Below, piece by piece: positions 1-7,948 of a stretch of DNA of 64,000 nucleotides; within the stretch, counting starts at the first letter, position 1, and each line of letters begins with the position of its first letter. This stretch comes from Nostoc edaphicum CCNP1411 (GTDB lineage Bacteria > Cyanobacteriota > Cyanobacteriia > Cyanobacteriales > Nostocaceae), in NCBI RefSeq assembly GCF_014023275.1, contig NZ_CP054698.1:992001-1056000 (forward strand), written 5' to 3'. A model generated the notes under the pieces. That model did no database searches, had not been told where the DNA came from, and worked only from the letters and a program-made list of their open reading frames with translations. The position numbers were made by a program, and so were the translations under genes.

Positions 1-101
1 ATACAACCAACAGATCCAAAGTCGCCACTCGCTGACCTCCGATCGCACCTCGATGTCTAGTCACAGATGCGTCGCCTGCTGAGAATAGGCGACATATCCA
101 T

Positions 102-144
102 GAATAAGCCGTCCTTACCAGAGTAGGTAGGACGGCTTTATTCG
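102..144 (-). terminator. Hairpin terminator of the RHH gene
   Basis: Arms AAGCCGTCCT (106-115) and AGGACGGCTT (129-138) pair perfectly, and the flanking GAATAA/TTTATTC extends the stem. It sits immediately after the stop codon of the minus-strand ribbon-helix-helix gene. The near-symmetry means it could work in both directions. Confidence 0.75.
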
Positions 145-532
145 TGATTATCTTCGCTGGGCGGTTGAGACTTACCCTCGCTCGAAACTAAGTTATAAAT
201 TTCTTCCTCAAGCTCCTGAACCTCTCTTCGGAAAGTTTCTTCTTCCTCTTTACTGTTATCAAGCTGAGATTCAAGAAGACCCTGATGTGCTTTGAGATAT
301 GAAAGATGCTTGTATTCAATACGTTTGAGGCGCTCTAGGATTTTCCCAGCAGGACTTCCTCCGAGTTTACCCGTTCTCCCAGGGGTATTTTTCGTTGGGC
401 AATTAGCCTGATCAAGTCTGATCTGTTCAATCCCATTGAATGAGCTTGAATCCTGAAATTTTCCCAATCTTTCTCGCTGATCAGAAATGTTGCTCGAATT
501 GAGTCTTCTGCCAATTTCTTGGGTCTGGCCAT
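138..532 (-). CDS. Ribbon-helix-helix protein, probable -1 frameshift fusion to a coiled-coil tail
   Basis: The zero-frame product (335-532, 65 aa, start MARPKK) looks like a small ribbon-helix-helix DNA-binding protein: basic N-terminus, a short strand (SIRATFLIS), then two helices with NRSDLIRLI. A Shine-Dalgarno AAGGA precedes the ATG at 532. It stops at 335-337 right after a GGGAAAA heptamer. A -1 shift on that heptamer continues the protein as ILERLKRIEYKHLSYL and onward for 67 residues, strongly charged and coiled-coil-like, to a stop at 138-140. The shifted product would be about 131 aa. Upstream of the heptamer the -1 frame is not protein-like, so the two pieces look like one gene. 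A plain frameshift mutation or a sequencing error is the alternative. The likely role is transcriptional or plasmid-type control in the island; this is inference. Confidence 0.6.
341..362 (-). promoter_or_regulatory. Candidate programmed -1 frameshift signal
   Basis: Read on the minus strand: GGAGGA (357-362), nine bases, then the slippery heptamer G GGA AAA (341-347), then TCC and the zero-frame stop TAG. The order and spacing resemble the dnaX-type bacterial frameshift signal, where an internal Shine-Dalgarno about 10 bases upstream stimulates slippage. No strong downstream stem is obvious; only a short GAG/CTC pairing follows. Confidence 0.5.
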
Positions 533-642
533 TTTTCCTTACCACAACAATACCCCTCATTTTAATGTATGAACAAAACTCTTCTATATGAATAAAATGC
601 TTGACAGGTTTCATTCATACAATATACTAGCATTAGTTATAT

Positions 643-792
643 ATGAAAGTAACAAGTCACGTCCACCCCAAACCAGGCAGAGATAGCAGCCTGCCAGCAT
701 TGAGCAAATACCAAAGACCTGCTAGGGGAAGCGAAAACTTACAGATGGCAACTGAAAACTTACAAAGGACAACCAAAACTGACAATACGTAG
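643..792 (+). CDS. Possible 49-aa small protein
   Basis: An ATG-to-TAG frame of 49 codons beginning MKVTSHVHPKPGRDSS, rich in basic and polar residues. There is no clear ribosome binding site and no family is recognised. It contains a short internal repeat (SENLQMA / TENLQRT). It lies in the divergent gap between the RHH gene and the next plus-strand gene, so it may simply be intergenic sequence. Confidence 0.2.
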   Translation: MKVTSHVHPKPGRDSSLPALSKYQRPARGSENLQMATENLQRTTKTDNT

Positions 793-941
793 CCTTCATC
801 CATGCTGAATGTATTAAGTAAAACTGCATTTACCCGTAAGTCGTAGCGTCGCTGGGTTAGCAGTCATTAAAAATCCAGAGCAAGAAGCCCTGGACATCCT
901 AAATCGATTCGGTAAATAAAAACATTGAAAGAGGGGACAGC

Positions 942-1286
942 ATGAATCTAACAGAAATTAACCGACTAGATATCCTCGCCCATATAACAGGGAGCTTTAA
1001 CCGCGCTCAAAACACTGGGCTAAATTGCCTAATCTTTCTTGCGCTGCGGGAACAGACCACCATTGCCTACCAGAAGAAAGAATGGGGATTTGAGGATATA
1101 CCCCAACAAATTATCGTTTGGTGCGATTCTCTCGAAGAAAATGACCTGATTGAACTAGGAACCGACATTGCAGCCGGCTTACTAGAGGAACTTGTCACCG
1201 ATTCCAGAGATGCACAAAAAGCTAAAAGACCTACTGTGCAAGCAATTGAGCCACAAAATCAACCCACTTTATTGAGCGACTACTAA
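942..1286 (+). CDS. Hypothetical protein, 114 aa
   Basis: Starts MNLTEINRLD with an AGAGGGGA ribosome binding site just upstream, which fixes the ATG at 942. The sequence is mostly helical in character and acidic, with no motif or membrane segment that I recognise. The C-terminus is low-complexity polar. It is the first gene of the plus-strand run of the island and precedes the iteron-like repeats, so a replication or maintenance role is possible but unsupported. Confidence 0.6.
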   Translation: MNLTEINRLDILAHITGSFNRAQNTGLNCLIFLALREQTTIAYQKKEWGFEDIPQQIIVWCDSLEENDLIELGTDIAAGLLEELVTDSRDAQKAKRPTVQAIEPQNQPTLLSDY

Positions 1287-1296
1287 CGCACTATCG

Positions 1297-1384
1297 AGCA
1301 AGTAATGAAGCACTCGTGACTAACTAATGAGGCACGATCGACCAACTAATGAAGTACTTGTGACCAACTAATGAGGTATTCGTG
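1297..1384 (+). repeat. Four tandem 22-bp iteron-like repeats
   Basis: Units begin at 1297, 1319, 1341 and 1363, each exactly 22 bp, with consensus core AACTAATGAGG followed by a variable CAC/TAC and a CGTG-like end. A partial fifth unit (AGCCACTATGA) runs into the next gene. The unit length is not a multiple of three and stop codons occur in it, so it is not coding. The layout resembles plasmid iterons or a multi-site operator for the gene starting at 1392. Confidence 0.65.
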
Positions 1385-1391
1385 AGCCACT

Positions 1392-1757
1392 ATGACTGAC
1401 CAACAAACCACAGATCGAGCCATTACCAACGGCAAATTAGCCAGTAGAACTGAGCGTAAAGGCAAACCACGAGAGTGGAAAGAAATGGCAGAAGATCCAC
1501 TTTCCGAGGGGTTCGATCCCCACCAAGCTGAATACGTAGTAGGTAGAACTCAGGTAGGCTTTAGCACCCTAGAACCAGGACAACTGTTTTCTCGCTCGAA
1601 AAGCGGTAAAACCCTTTACGTAAAACTGAATGACGGGCGGGCGGTTTGTCTTGATACCCGTCAAGCCATTGAAGTTAGTCCACAGAAGCGAAAGACTTGG
1701 CAGATATGGATTGTAACCAATTTCAATTCAACTACTGCAAGTAAAGCCGATTTTTAA
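1392..1757 (+). CDS. Hypothetical protein, 121 aa
   Basis: Starts MTDQQTTDRA directly after the 22-bp repeat array. The N-terminal half is charged and probably flexible. The segment around residues 55-95 (VGFSTLEPGQLFSR, TLYVKLNDGRAVCL) has alternating hydrophobic residues like a small beta-barrel. No family is recognised. The position suggests control by the upstream repeats. Confidence 0.5.
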   Translation: MTDQQTTDRAITNGKLASRTERKGKPREWKEMAEDPLSEGFDPHQAEYVVGRTQVGFSTLEPGQLFSRSKSGKTLYVKLNDGRAVCLDTRQAIEVSPQKRKTWQIWIVTNFNSTTASKADF

Positions 1758-1833
1758 AGGCGATCGCCGTCCGCATCAGGTTAGCAATCGCCGTCGTCGT
1801 GCGGCTACCAAGTAAACCACACACATTCAAATT

Positions 1834-2040
1834 ATGCCAGAAGACATCAACAAATCCTACGTCCAGCGCTACGTTGACAAAGCCAGATCAACAGAAAGTG
1901 AAGGCGAGAAAAACAACTGCCTCTACCGTGCCGGGACTCACATGGAGGTAATCGACTGTAATGGGGATGACAACCTGACCTCAGAACAGAGGCAGGCAGT
2001 ACTAGATGCCGCCGACAAATTGCTAGGGGGCAGTAAGTAG
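1834..2040 (+). CDS. Hypothetical protein, 68 aa
   Basis: A short acidic, helical protein (MPEDINKSYVQRYVDKARST) with no recognised motif. Its TAG stop (2038-2040) overlaps by one base the GTG of the next small frame. It belongs to the same tightly packed run as the membrane proteins and the ATPase that follow. Confidence 0.45.
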   Translation: MPEDINKSYVQRYVDKARSTESEGEKNNCLYRAGTHMEVIDCNGDDNLTSEQRQAVLDAADKLLGGSK

Positions 2041-2162
2041 TGAACCAAGCAATCATTCTTATTTGCACCATAGCCGCTTTAGTAATTGCGATCGCAGCAC
2101 TGTGTAAGCAGCAAAGCGATCGCCCTTTCTACCTCAAAATCGAGGTGCAGTATGGCAGATGA
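2040..2162 (+). CDS. Possible 40-aa small membrane protein (GTG start)
   Basis: The frame GTG AAC CAA begins on the last base of the previous stop and encodes a 17-residue hydrophobic stretch (IILICTIAALVIAIAAL), then a basic, polar tail, ending at TGA 2160-2162. It overlaps the start of the next gene (ATG 2152). Coupled overlaps on both sides and one clean transmembrane helix favour a real gene, though it is short. Confidence 0.4.
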   Translation: MNQAIILICTIAALVIAIAALCKQQSDRPFYLKIEVQYGR

Positions 2163-2514
2163 GCAAAAAATAGTAGTTGAGGTTCCGAGCGATCGCGGTC
2201 ACTACTCCCCAGTTCCCAGTCCCCAATCATCCAAATTGGAGGAATTTAAAAAGGGGTGGGTGAATGCGATCGGGCTGCCAGACAATCTGCCAGACTTAGC
2301 TTATACCCTTGCTTCTACAGTGGCGATTCCCGCTTTGTTAAGTAGCTGTTGGGTGAGTATCCCCTTTCCTGGATTTATCCGGCTGGGAGTTTTGGGAGTA
2401 TTAGCGATCGCTGGAATCGTCACCCTTTACTTGCGGCAAGCCGTGCCAGAGGTCAAAGATATTTTGCTATTGCGGGTTGGGTTAGTCGCTGTGGGGGTAC
2501 TGCTAGGGATATGA
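2152..2514 (+). CDS. Hypothetical membrane protein, 120 aa
   Basis: Start chosen at MADEQKIVVEV (2152). A polar N-terminal 60 residues is followed by three hydrophobic segments (around residues 48-66, 69-88 and 96-119). The stop overlaps the next start as ATGA, so it is probably co-translated with the ATPase. It may be a membrane partner of that ATPase; this is inferred from context only. Confidence 0.55.
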   Translation: MADEQKIVVEVPSDRGHYSPVPSPQSSKLEEFKKGWVNAIGLPDNLPDLAYTLASTVAIPALLSSCWVSIPFPGFIRLGVLGVLAIAGIVTLYLRQAVPEVKDILLLRVGLVAVGVLLGI

Positions 2515-3761
2515 GCAGTGATTTACACCCTTCCCAACTGCACCAACACTTACAGATGTACACCTGTGCCAAGTGGTCATTTTGGGGGAGCTTGGCTGTT
2601 AGCTGTGGCTTATTGTTCTTGGGGGCAAGTCAAAAACCAGAATCCAAGCCGTGGATATTGGGGGCATCAGTTGGCGTTCTCGAAGTAGGTCGCAGACATC
2701 GCCAAACAGCCAAGCTACTACAAGAATCACTTGGCGACATCGACCGAGCATCACGGCTCAACTTTCAAGCATGGGCAAAAGCTAACACTCAACCGACAGC
2801 ACAGTTAGCGCTGACCGTTGGCAGCATCGATGTCAACTGGAAACCTGATAATCTCATTACAGATCCGGTCGAGTACATCCAGAAAAAGCAGAAACACGTT
2901 GCTTTAGTCGGTGGCACGGGCGACGGGAAGTCAACCTTTACCCAGTATCTATCCTCCAAAATCGGCGGTCGAGTTGTTGCCTATGACAGCGACGCTAAAC
3001 CAGATGATTGGTCATGGCTGGATCAGAAAGATGTCATTGGCAGAAAGGGCAACTTTAAAGCCATTAACACCGCGATGGGTAAAGACTTAGAAATTCTCGA
3101 AGACCTAGTTCAGCTTAGGGGTGAAGGAGGGGATAACGCGATCGCAGGTCGTGAGAGATTCCTAATTGCTGAGGAGTTCCCCATTTTGGTGGACGAGTGC
3201 GACCACGCTGCTACTTGGATCAAGCGTCATGCCAAGCGAGGAAGGCGATACAAACAGTTTGTCTGTGCATTGGCCCAGAACGACACCGCCGAAAACTTCG
3301 GCTTGCAAGGTGATAAAGATACCCTTTACAGCTGCTTCTGCCTGGTGCGTTTAGGGCAGTTTGGGCGCGACTACGCCAGGACTAAATTAAAAGATCCTCA
3401 ACTAGAGCAGTGGTTGAAAGCTGGAGGGAAAAGGCGGTTTATGGTCGATGACTGTCCTTGTGAACTTGACCTAAGCAACTGGGGAACAACTGCGATCGCA
3501 CAGCCAGAAACCTCCTGCGGGGGAAACGAGGAGGTGCGATCGCAGCCAACAGCCATGAACGAGTTTGAGCAATTTATCCTTGATTGGGGTCAACAGCACC
3601 CAGGAGAGGTTTTAAAAGCCAGAATCCTGCTGCAAGCTAGCCGCTTGTTTGAGGGTATGCAGCCGGATGAAGTGCGAATTATCTTTGCTTCTATGGCTGA
3701 TAGGCAGCTAGGGGAAGTGGAAGGAAATGGCGATCGCTTGGGCTGGAGGTGGTCAAAGTAA
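2511..3761 (+). CDS. Membrane-anchored FtsK/TraD-like P-loop ATPase
   Basis: Start chosen at MSSDLHPSQL (2511), overlapping the previous stop. Two hydrophobic segments near residues 22-55 precede a Walker A motif GGTGDGKST (about residue 134) and a Walker B-like ILVDECD (about residue 228). The C-terminal 60 residues after a Gln/Ser-rich linker look like a small helical domain. The layout of membrane anchor plus one RecA-type motor fits DNA translocases and conjugative coupling proteins. It is shorter than FtsK (416 aa). In an island with a tyrosine recombinase it may pump DNA during transfer or resolution. The specific role is unproven. Confidence 0.65.
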   Translation: MSSDLHPSQLHQHLQMYTCAKWSFWGSLAVSCGLLFLGASQKPESKPWILGASVGVLEVGRRHRQTAKLLQESLGDIDRASRLNFQAWAKANTQPTAQLALTVGSIDVNWKPDNLITDPVEYIQKKQKHVALVGGTGDGKSTFTQYLSSKIGGRVVAYDSDAKPDDWSWLDQKDVIGRKGNFKAINTAMGKDLEILEDLVQLRGEGGDNAIAGRERFLIAEEFPILVDECDHAATWIKRHAKRGRRYKQFVCALAQNDTAENFGLQGDKDTLYSCFCLVRLGQFGRDYARTKLKDPQLEQWLKAGGKRRFMVDDCPCELDLSNWGTTAIAQPETSCGGNEEVRSQPTAMNEFEQFILDWGQQHPGEVLKARILLQASRLFEGMQPDEVRIIFASMADRQLGEVEGNGDRLGWRWSK

Positions 3762-3762
3762 T

Positions 3763-3981
3763 GTCTACAGTTTGCCTACAGTTCGTCTACAGGCTGTAGG
3801 CAAAGCTTTACAGGCGAATTGGTTATCCAGCTTCAAATACTTTGAGAGTTACAACCAATGCCTAAGACCTAATCACTAATTGAGTTATAGACCGTCTACA
3901 CCGTCTACAATTTTTGAACCGCAAAATTTTGGCTGTAGACGGCTAAAATCTTTCCCAGAACGGGTTTTAGCAATTGTAGAC
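3763..3981. repeat. Cluster of GTCTACA/TGTAGAC motifs
   Basis: Six exact GTCTACA or TGTAGAC heptamers (3763, 3785, 3894, 3903, 3934, 3975) and two one-base variants (GCCTACA 3774, TGTAGGC 3795) occur in 219 bp of otherwise non-coding, AT-rich DNA after the ATPase gene. They appear in both orientations and partly as inverted pairs. This looks like a binding array for an island-encoded protein: an operator, an origin, or recombinase arm sites. Confidence 0.6.
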
Positions 3982-4093
3982 AAAATTTTAGGGGTTTAAA
4001 AAACTTAAAAAATCGAAACAATTTTTAAATCTGCAATGACTCAAACAAGTTGCGGTACATTCATGAGAAGTTTTTACAAAATTGGAGGAATTC

Positions 4094-4432
4094 ATGGAAG
4101 TTAAACTTATTGCTTACAAACGAGTCTTAAATTTAGGAAATTACGAAAACAAGCACTTAGAACTCTCTGCTGAAGTTCATGAAGGAGATGATTTTGAAGC
4201 TGAGATTTCCCACTTGATGGAGGTAGTAGAGCGCAAAATTAGAGAACCAAAAGAAACTGACATTGTGAATCGGATTAACAGTTTGGAGACAAGATCCAAC
4301 AATCTCAGGCAAGAAATTTCTTATCTTCAGGAGAAATTAGGAGAACTCAAAAGTAAAAATGACAATTTAACTGAGGAGGAGCCAATCCCGGATGATATCC
4401 CTTTTGACATTGATACTACTAAGGATTTTTGA
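4094..4432 (+). CDS. Hypothetical protein with C-terminal coiled coil, 112 aa
   Basis: The ATG at 4094 (MEVKLIAYKRVLN) is preceded by a good GGAGGA site, which rules out the TTG 12 bases earlier. The N-terminal 50 residues look like a small alpha/beta domain (strand VKLIAYKRVLNLG, then acidic ELSAEVHEGDD). Residues about 60-95 form a heptad-rich coiled coil, and the tail is acidic. No function is recognised. Confidence 0.6.
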   Translation: MEVKLIAYKRVLNLGNYENKHLELSAEVHEGDDFEAEISHLMEVVERKIREPKETDIVNRINSLETRSNNLRQEISYLQEKLGELKSKNDNLTEEEPIPDDIPFDIDTTKDF

Positions 4433-4446
4433 GTTAACAAAAGTCT

Positions 4447-4800
4447 ATGAAGAAGACCGCTAAATACTCAAAAGCCTGCCAGATATTAACCTTCCCACAC
4501 CAGCTTCAAGAGCAGCTTTACTCTGAGCTAAATCGATTAGGTTGGTATTGGCAGGCTGGGAAGAAGGAATGGGAAAGAGATAATACCCCAGCCAAAGCAG
4601 CAACTAAATTAGTCAGAGTTCGGGTCTGGGCTGCTAAAGAAAGCGTGGAAGATGCAGCAGAACTATTTTTAGAAAGTGCTGAAGGTAACGGGCTGAGATT
4701 AATAGAAAAATCTGCACCCTACCCATGTCGTCCGCCGAATCAATTAGAAAGCAGAATTTATTTGACTTTTGAAGATATTAATAACTCTGACGAATTATGA
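4447..4800 (+). CDS. Hypothetical protein preceding the recombinase, 117 aa
   Basis: Starts MKKTAKYSKACQIL. The N-terminal 45 residues (LNRLGWYWQAGKKEWER) resemble small nucleic-acid-related proteins of mobile elements, but no family is certain. The stop overlaps the recombinase start as ATGA, so the two are probably translationally coupled. It could act as an excision or directionality factor; this is inferred from context only. Confidence 0.5.
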   Translation: MKKTAKYSKACQILTFPHQLQEQLYSELNRLGWYWQAGKKEWERDNTPAKAATKLVRVRVWAAKESVEDAAELFLESAEGNGLRLIEKSAPYPCRPPNQLESRIYLTFEDINNSDEL

Positions 4801-5954
4801 CTGAAGATAAGTGGATTAGCTCCGATCCACGGTCAGACAAACTCTTACTGCGGTTTCGAGTCAAAGGCTTTTCTAAGCAATTTCAAATATCTACGGGGTT
4901 AAAAGACCTTAAACGCAATCGCGATATTGTGCGTTTACGCCGGGATGCCATAGCAACCGATATTTCATTGGGGCACTTTGATCCCACTTTGAAGAGATAT
5001 CAGTTTAGTCCCACTGCGATCGCAACTCCCCTAATTTCCCTTCCCCCAAAAGGTGAATGCGACTTAGGGGAGTTATGGGAGATGTTTACAGAATTTCAGT
5101 CTAGGCAGATAGAAGCAACCACAATCTACTCTACTTACAGAGTGGTAAGCAGAACTATCGACCGGCTGCCATCGCGCTCACTTTTAGACGCGCCAAAAAT
5201 CAGAAATTGGCTAATGGAGAACACAAGTCAGTTTATGGCTTCAAAATATTTGCTCCGATTTGACCAATGTTGCCGTTGGGCTTTAGAGGAAGGAATCATC
5301 ACAGCTAATCCGTTTGAAAGCCTCAAAAAAATTAAGAAAATCAAGAATAACACCGATGATTGTAGGGCTTTCACCATTGAACAGCGAGATGCAATCATCG
5401 GAGCTTTTGATGCTGATGACCGATGCAGTCATTACGGCAATCTCATAAAGTTTCTCTTTTGGACTGGTTGCCGACACGGTGAAGCCTTTGCTCTTACCTG
5501 GAAAGATGTTTCGAGAGATTGCTTGCAGATCAGCATCTCTAGATCAAAGAACCTTTTGGGGATAGAGAAAGGCACAAAGAACGGTAAAAGCAGAATATTT
5601 CAGTGCAGCGCCGGAGCTAAATTGCATGAACTACTGCTATCGATGAAGCCAACAGCATCAGGCGATTCCCGTATCTTCTCAACAAAAAGAGGCTGTCCAA
5701 TGACTAGTTCGGCGTTGAGCCATGCTTGGAACCGAGACGGGAAAAACCAGACCGGAGTAGTGAGGAAGTTATCAAATCAAGAAATAACTCCCTACTTAAA
5801 CCCTTATGCTACCAGGCACACTTTTGCAACTTGGGCGATCGCGGCTGGTAATTCGCCTGACAGAGTTGCCTACTGGATCGGAGACGATGTAAGTACGGTA
5901 CTTCGCTATTACGTTCACCCAGAGGCTACCAAGGGCGAATGCCCAGATTTTTGA
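4797..5954 (+). CDS. Tyrosine recombinase/integrase
   Basis: 385 aa. The N-terminal part (to about residue 180) contains the SAM-like core-binding domain. The catalytic part shows Arg I in TGCRHGEAFALTW (about residue 225), Arg II and its His in TRHTFATWA (about residue 339), and the nucleophilic Tyr in LRYYVHPE (about residue 370). The usual His in the LGH box is replaced by Asp (IGDDVSTVL), and the first His of HxLRH is Tyr. It is the last gene of the island and probably catalyses its integration and excision. No attachment repeat could be defined. Confidence 0.85.
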   Translation: MTEDKWISSDPRSDKLLLRFRVKGFSKQFQISTGLKDLKRNRDIVRLRRDAIATDISLGHFDPTLKRYQFSPTAIATPLISLPPKGECDLGELWEMFTEFQSRQIEATTIYSTYRVVSRTIDRLPSRSLLDAPKIRNWLMENTSQFMASKYLLRFDQCCRWALEEGIITANPFESLKKIKKIKNNTDDCRAFTIEQRDAIIGAFDADDRCSHYGNLIKFLFWTGCRHGEAFALTWKDVSRDCLQISISRSKNLLGIEKGTKNGKSRIFQCSAGAKLHELLLSMKPTASGDSRIFSTKRGCPMTSSALSHAWNRDGKNQTGVVRKLSNQEITPYLNPYATRHTFATWAIAAGNSPDRVAYWIGDDVSTVLRYYVHPEATKGECPDF

Positions 5955-6017
5955 TGATTTATTCCTGAATCAAAAATAGAGCGCCTGCTACTCATCCGCT
6001 ACTCAAAACACAGCCTA

Positions 6018-7109
6018 TCAATGCCATCCGTGCATTTCCACCAATTCCATACACAACTCATTAATTTGATCTAAATCAGGTTTATGAGGTAGGGCAGATT
6101 GTTCGCAAACAATTTCCATTTCGGCAACCAAATCTTCTGCCGTTTTCATCACCTGCTCATAAGAATATTCACCCTTTAAAATAGCTTTTAAATCCTCAAC
6201 ATCACCAGCTATTCTTCTATCTACAATCACTTCACCGTGCCGTAATATTTCTACTCCACTGCGTAACAATCTAATGCAGTGCATCCCATGTTTGAGGTCA
6301 AAACCCGACTTTCTTTCCATTTCTGCCCTAGCCGGATTTCTATTCTCTTGCCAAGATAAGTAAGCCTTCCATTCTCTTAAAGCTATTTGATAGCTTTGAC
6401 TTTTCTGAAGCAGACGAATAAAATCTTTACGGCTATTGGTTAACTTTTGGGTATATTCCAAAGTTTCATCGGGTAAAGTATATTGTTTTAAGACTCCTTT
6501 AAAATCAATATCTGCTGTCAGCAACTCATATAATTGTTCTGCTTCTTCCAAAAACTCAATCCGTCCTCTGATTAAGTTATAAAGATACTCCAGAAAAGCA
6601 TTTAGCTCATCTTTGCTCAGAGGTGCTTCGTCTTCTATAGCGAAGTCAGATGGTATCGGTTTTTTTTGCGGTGGTTTTAATAACCACTTACGATGAGTTT
6701 CCATCTTTTTGATTTGGGCAAAGGCATAACCAGTGTAAGTATGTTTTACCTTTTTACTCAAAAATAACTGTTTATGATTAATTAAATGCTGTCCTACTGT
6801 GTTTAAAAAAGGATAGTTATTTAACCAGAGCAATTCTAAAACATTGGGATTCGCTCCGGCTAATAATTGGAGGATTTTTCTTAATTCATATATAACTGTG
6901 TCTTTGTTACCATCAACGAATGGAAATATTCCTGGTTCATCCCAACCAGTATCTTTTTGTTCTATGCGATCAAATCCCAAGTAGTATCTTTTGGGTGCGA
7001 TAAATACTCCCCGATAATCCAAGTCTGAATCAGGACGATTTAAACCATAGCCGTGACTACCAGCCAAACCAATTAAAATAGTTCTTTGCTCAACTTCTAT
7101 TCTTTTCAT
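6018..7109 (-). CDS. Predicted nucleotidyltransferase (COG3541-like)
   Basis: 363 aa. The N-terminus carries the polymerase-beta-type motif GSHGYGLNRPDSDLDYRGVF (residues about 17-36), with the two Asp residues that bind metal. The remainder is helical (substrate-binding part). The length fits YcgL-type predicted nucleotidyltransferases. The substrate is unknown. It lies convergent to the integrase and is probably the first resident gene outside the island. Confidence 0.8.
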   Translation of the reverse strand: MKRIEVEQRTILIGLAGSHGYGLNRPDSDLDYRGVFIAPKRYYLGFDRIEQKDTGWDEPGIFPFVDGNKDTVIYELRKILQLLAGANPNVLELLWLNNYPFLNTVGQHLINHKQLFLSKKVKHTYTGYAFAQIKKMETHRKWLLKPPQKKPIPSDFAIEDEAPLSKDELNAFLEYLYNLIRGRIEFLEEAEQLYELLTADIDFKGVLKQYTLPDETLEYTQKLTNSRKDFIRLLQKSQSYQIALREWKAYLSWQENRNPARAEMERKSGFDLKHGMHCIRLLRSGVEILRHGEVIVDRRIAGDVEDLKAILKGEYSYEQVMKTAEDLVAEMEIVCEQSALPHKPDLDQINELCMELVEMHGWH

Positions 7110-7295
7110 ATCACCTGATTAAAATATAGTCATCCTAACTCATGAGTTAAGCAGGTGGGGAGATGGAAAGTAGAATTACTACATTTAACAGGAATGCCCC
7201 TAAAGGAGATGATGCAACGGTATCCCCTTGAGGAGCAAAACTTGCCAATTCAGTTGTTCCTATACTTTTGCTTTTCTAGAGCAGGAATTATCTAA

Positions 7296-7529
7296 CTATC
7301 TAGGATTAAGGTGGCGTCTAGTCCCCCACCCTGGATTGACAATGGCGGCTAAATCTTCTTCAGACAACTTGTTGATTTCACTGTCCAGTTCTGTGATGGT
7401 GAAATCATAGCCGCGCTCTTGAGCAATCTTGATAAAAGCTTCTGGATTAGCTGTTGCTTTGAGTTTTTGTTGTAATGCTTGATCTGCTTTTACGGCTTGA
7501 AAAAGTCGGGCAGCATTTTGCTGTGTCAT
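7296..7529 (-). CDS. Nif11-domain protein / leader-peptide-like
   Basis: 77 aa starting MTQQNAARLFQAVKAD, with CAGGAGAT upstream. The pattern FxxxxxxD, LQQKLKATANPEAFIKIAQERGYDF and LSEEDLAAIV is that of the Nif11 family, related to nitrile-hydratase-type leader peptides of peptide natural products. After the leader-like end (NPG) only 10 residues remain (WGTRRHLNPR), with no Cys or Ser for lanthionine chemistry. No modification enzyme is nearby. It may be a stand-alone Nif11 protein, common in nitrogen-fixing cyanobacteria. Confidence 0.75.
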   Translation of the reverse strand: MTQQNAARLFQAVKADQALQQKLKATANPEAFIKIAQERGYDFTITELDSEINKLSEEDLAAIVNPGWGTRRHLNPR

Positions 7530-7948
7530 GACAATCCATCTCCTGTTTGAAATATCAGGTTTGAATGTGGTAATTTAATTCCTGGAGATTCACTAACTTC
7601 TGTAAAGATGTAAAGATTTTATAGATTTAGCATCTGATTACAATTTTAAAACGAAGAAGAAAAATGTGTTGATTTTGACAAGAAAGTATAACTTTTAAGT
7701 TAATACTTATGTTACTTTTTGATAAAACTCAGCCCTAAGATAGTAGTAATTTTTATCTAAAAAGTATTTATTCCGACTTGTAAAATTTTAGATATGGGAG
7801 TTTTCCCCTTGTCACCCCATCTCAAGAGTTTCCTTGTCCTCTTTGTTGACTAGATGCCAATGCCAAATCCAAAAAGCTTATTAAAGCTTGACTTAATACC
7901 TGTTAATAAAATAGTATGTTAGATTGTCTGTCTAATTCCTGCTCGGAT
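7530..7948. other. Intergenic region upstream of rplU
   Basis: About 420 bp of AT-rich non-coding DNA. It must hold the divergent promoters of the Nif11 gene and rplU. I see no convincing reading frame and no repeat. Confidence 0.4.

Noticed and set aside
533..614. N-terminal extension of the minus-strand frame that contains the coiled coil (start at 614)
   Set aside because: Upstream of the slippery site this frame lacks protein-like features, while the ATG at 532 in the other frame has a good ribosome binding site and an RHH-like product.
1847..2071. Minus-strand open frame of 74 codons
   Set aside because: Fully overlaps the better plus-strand small genes and has a Cys/Arg-rich, unnatural composition.
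1..6010. Short similarity CGCCTGCT at about 73 and 5983 as possible att repeats of the island
   Set aside because: Only 8 bases agree and the flanks differ; the left end of the island may lie outside the window.
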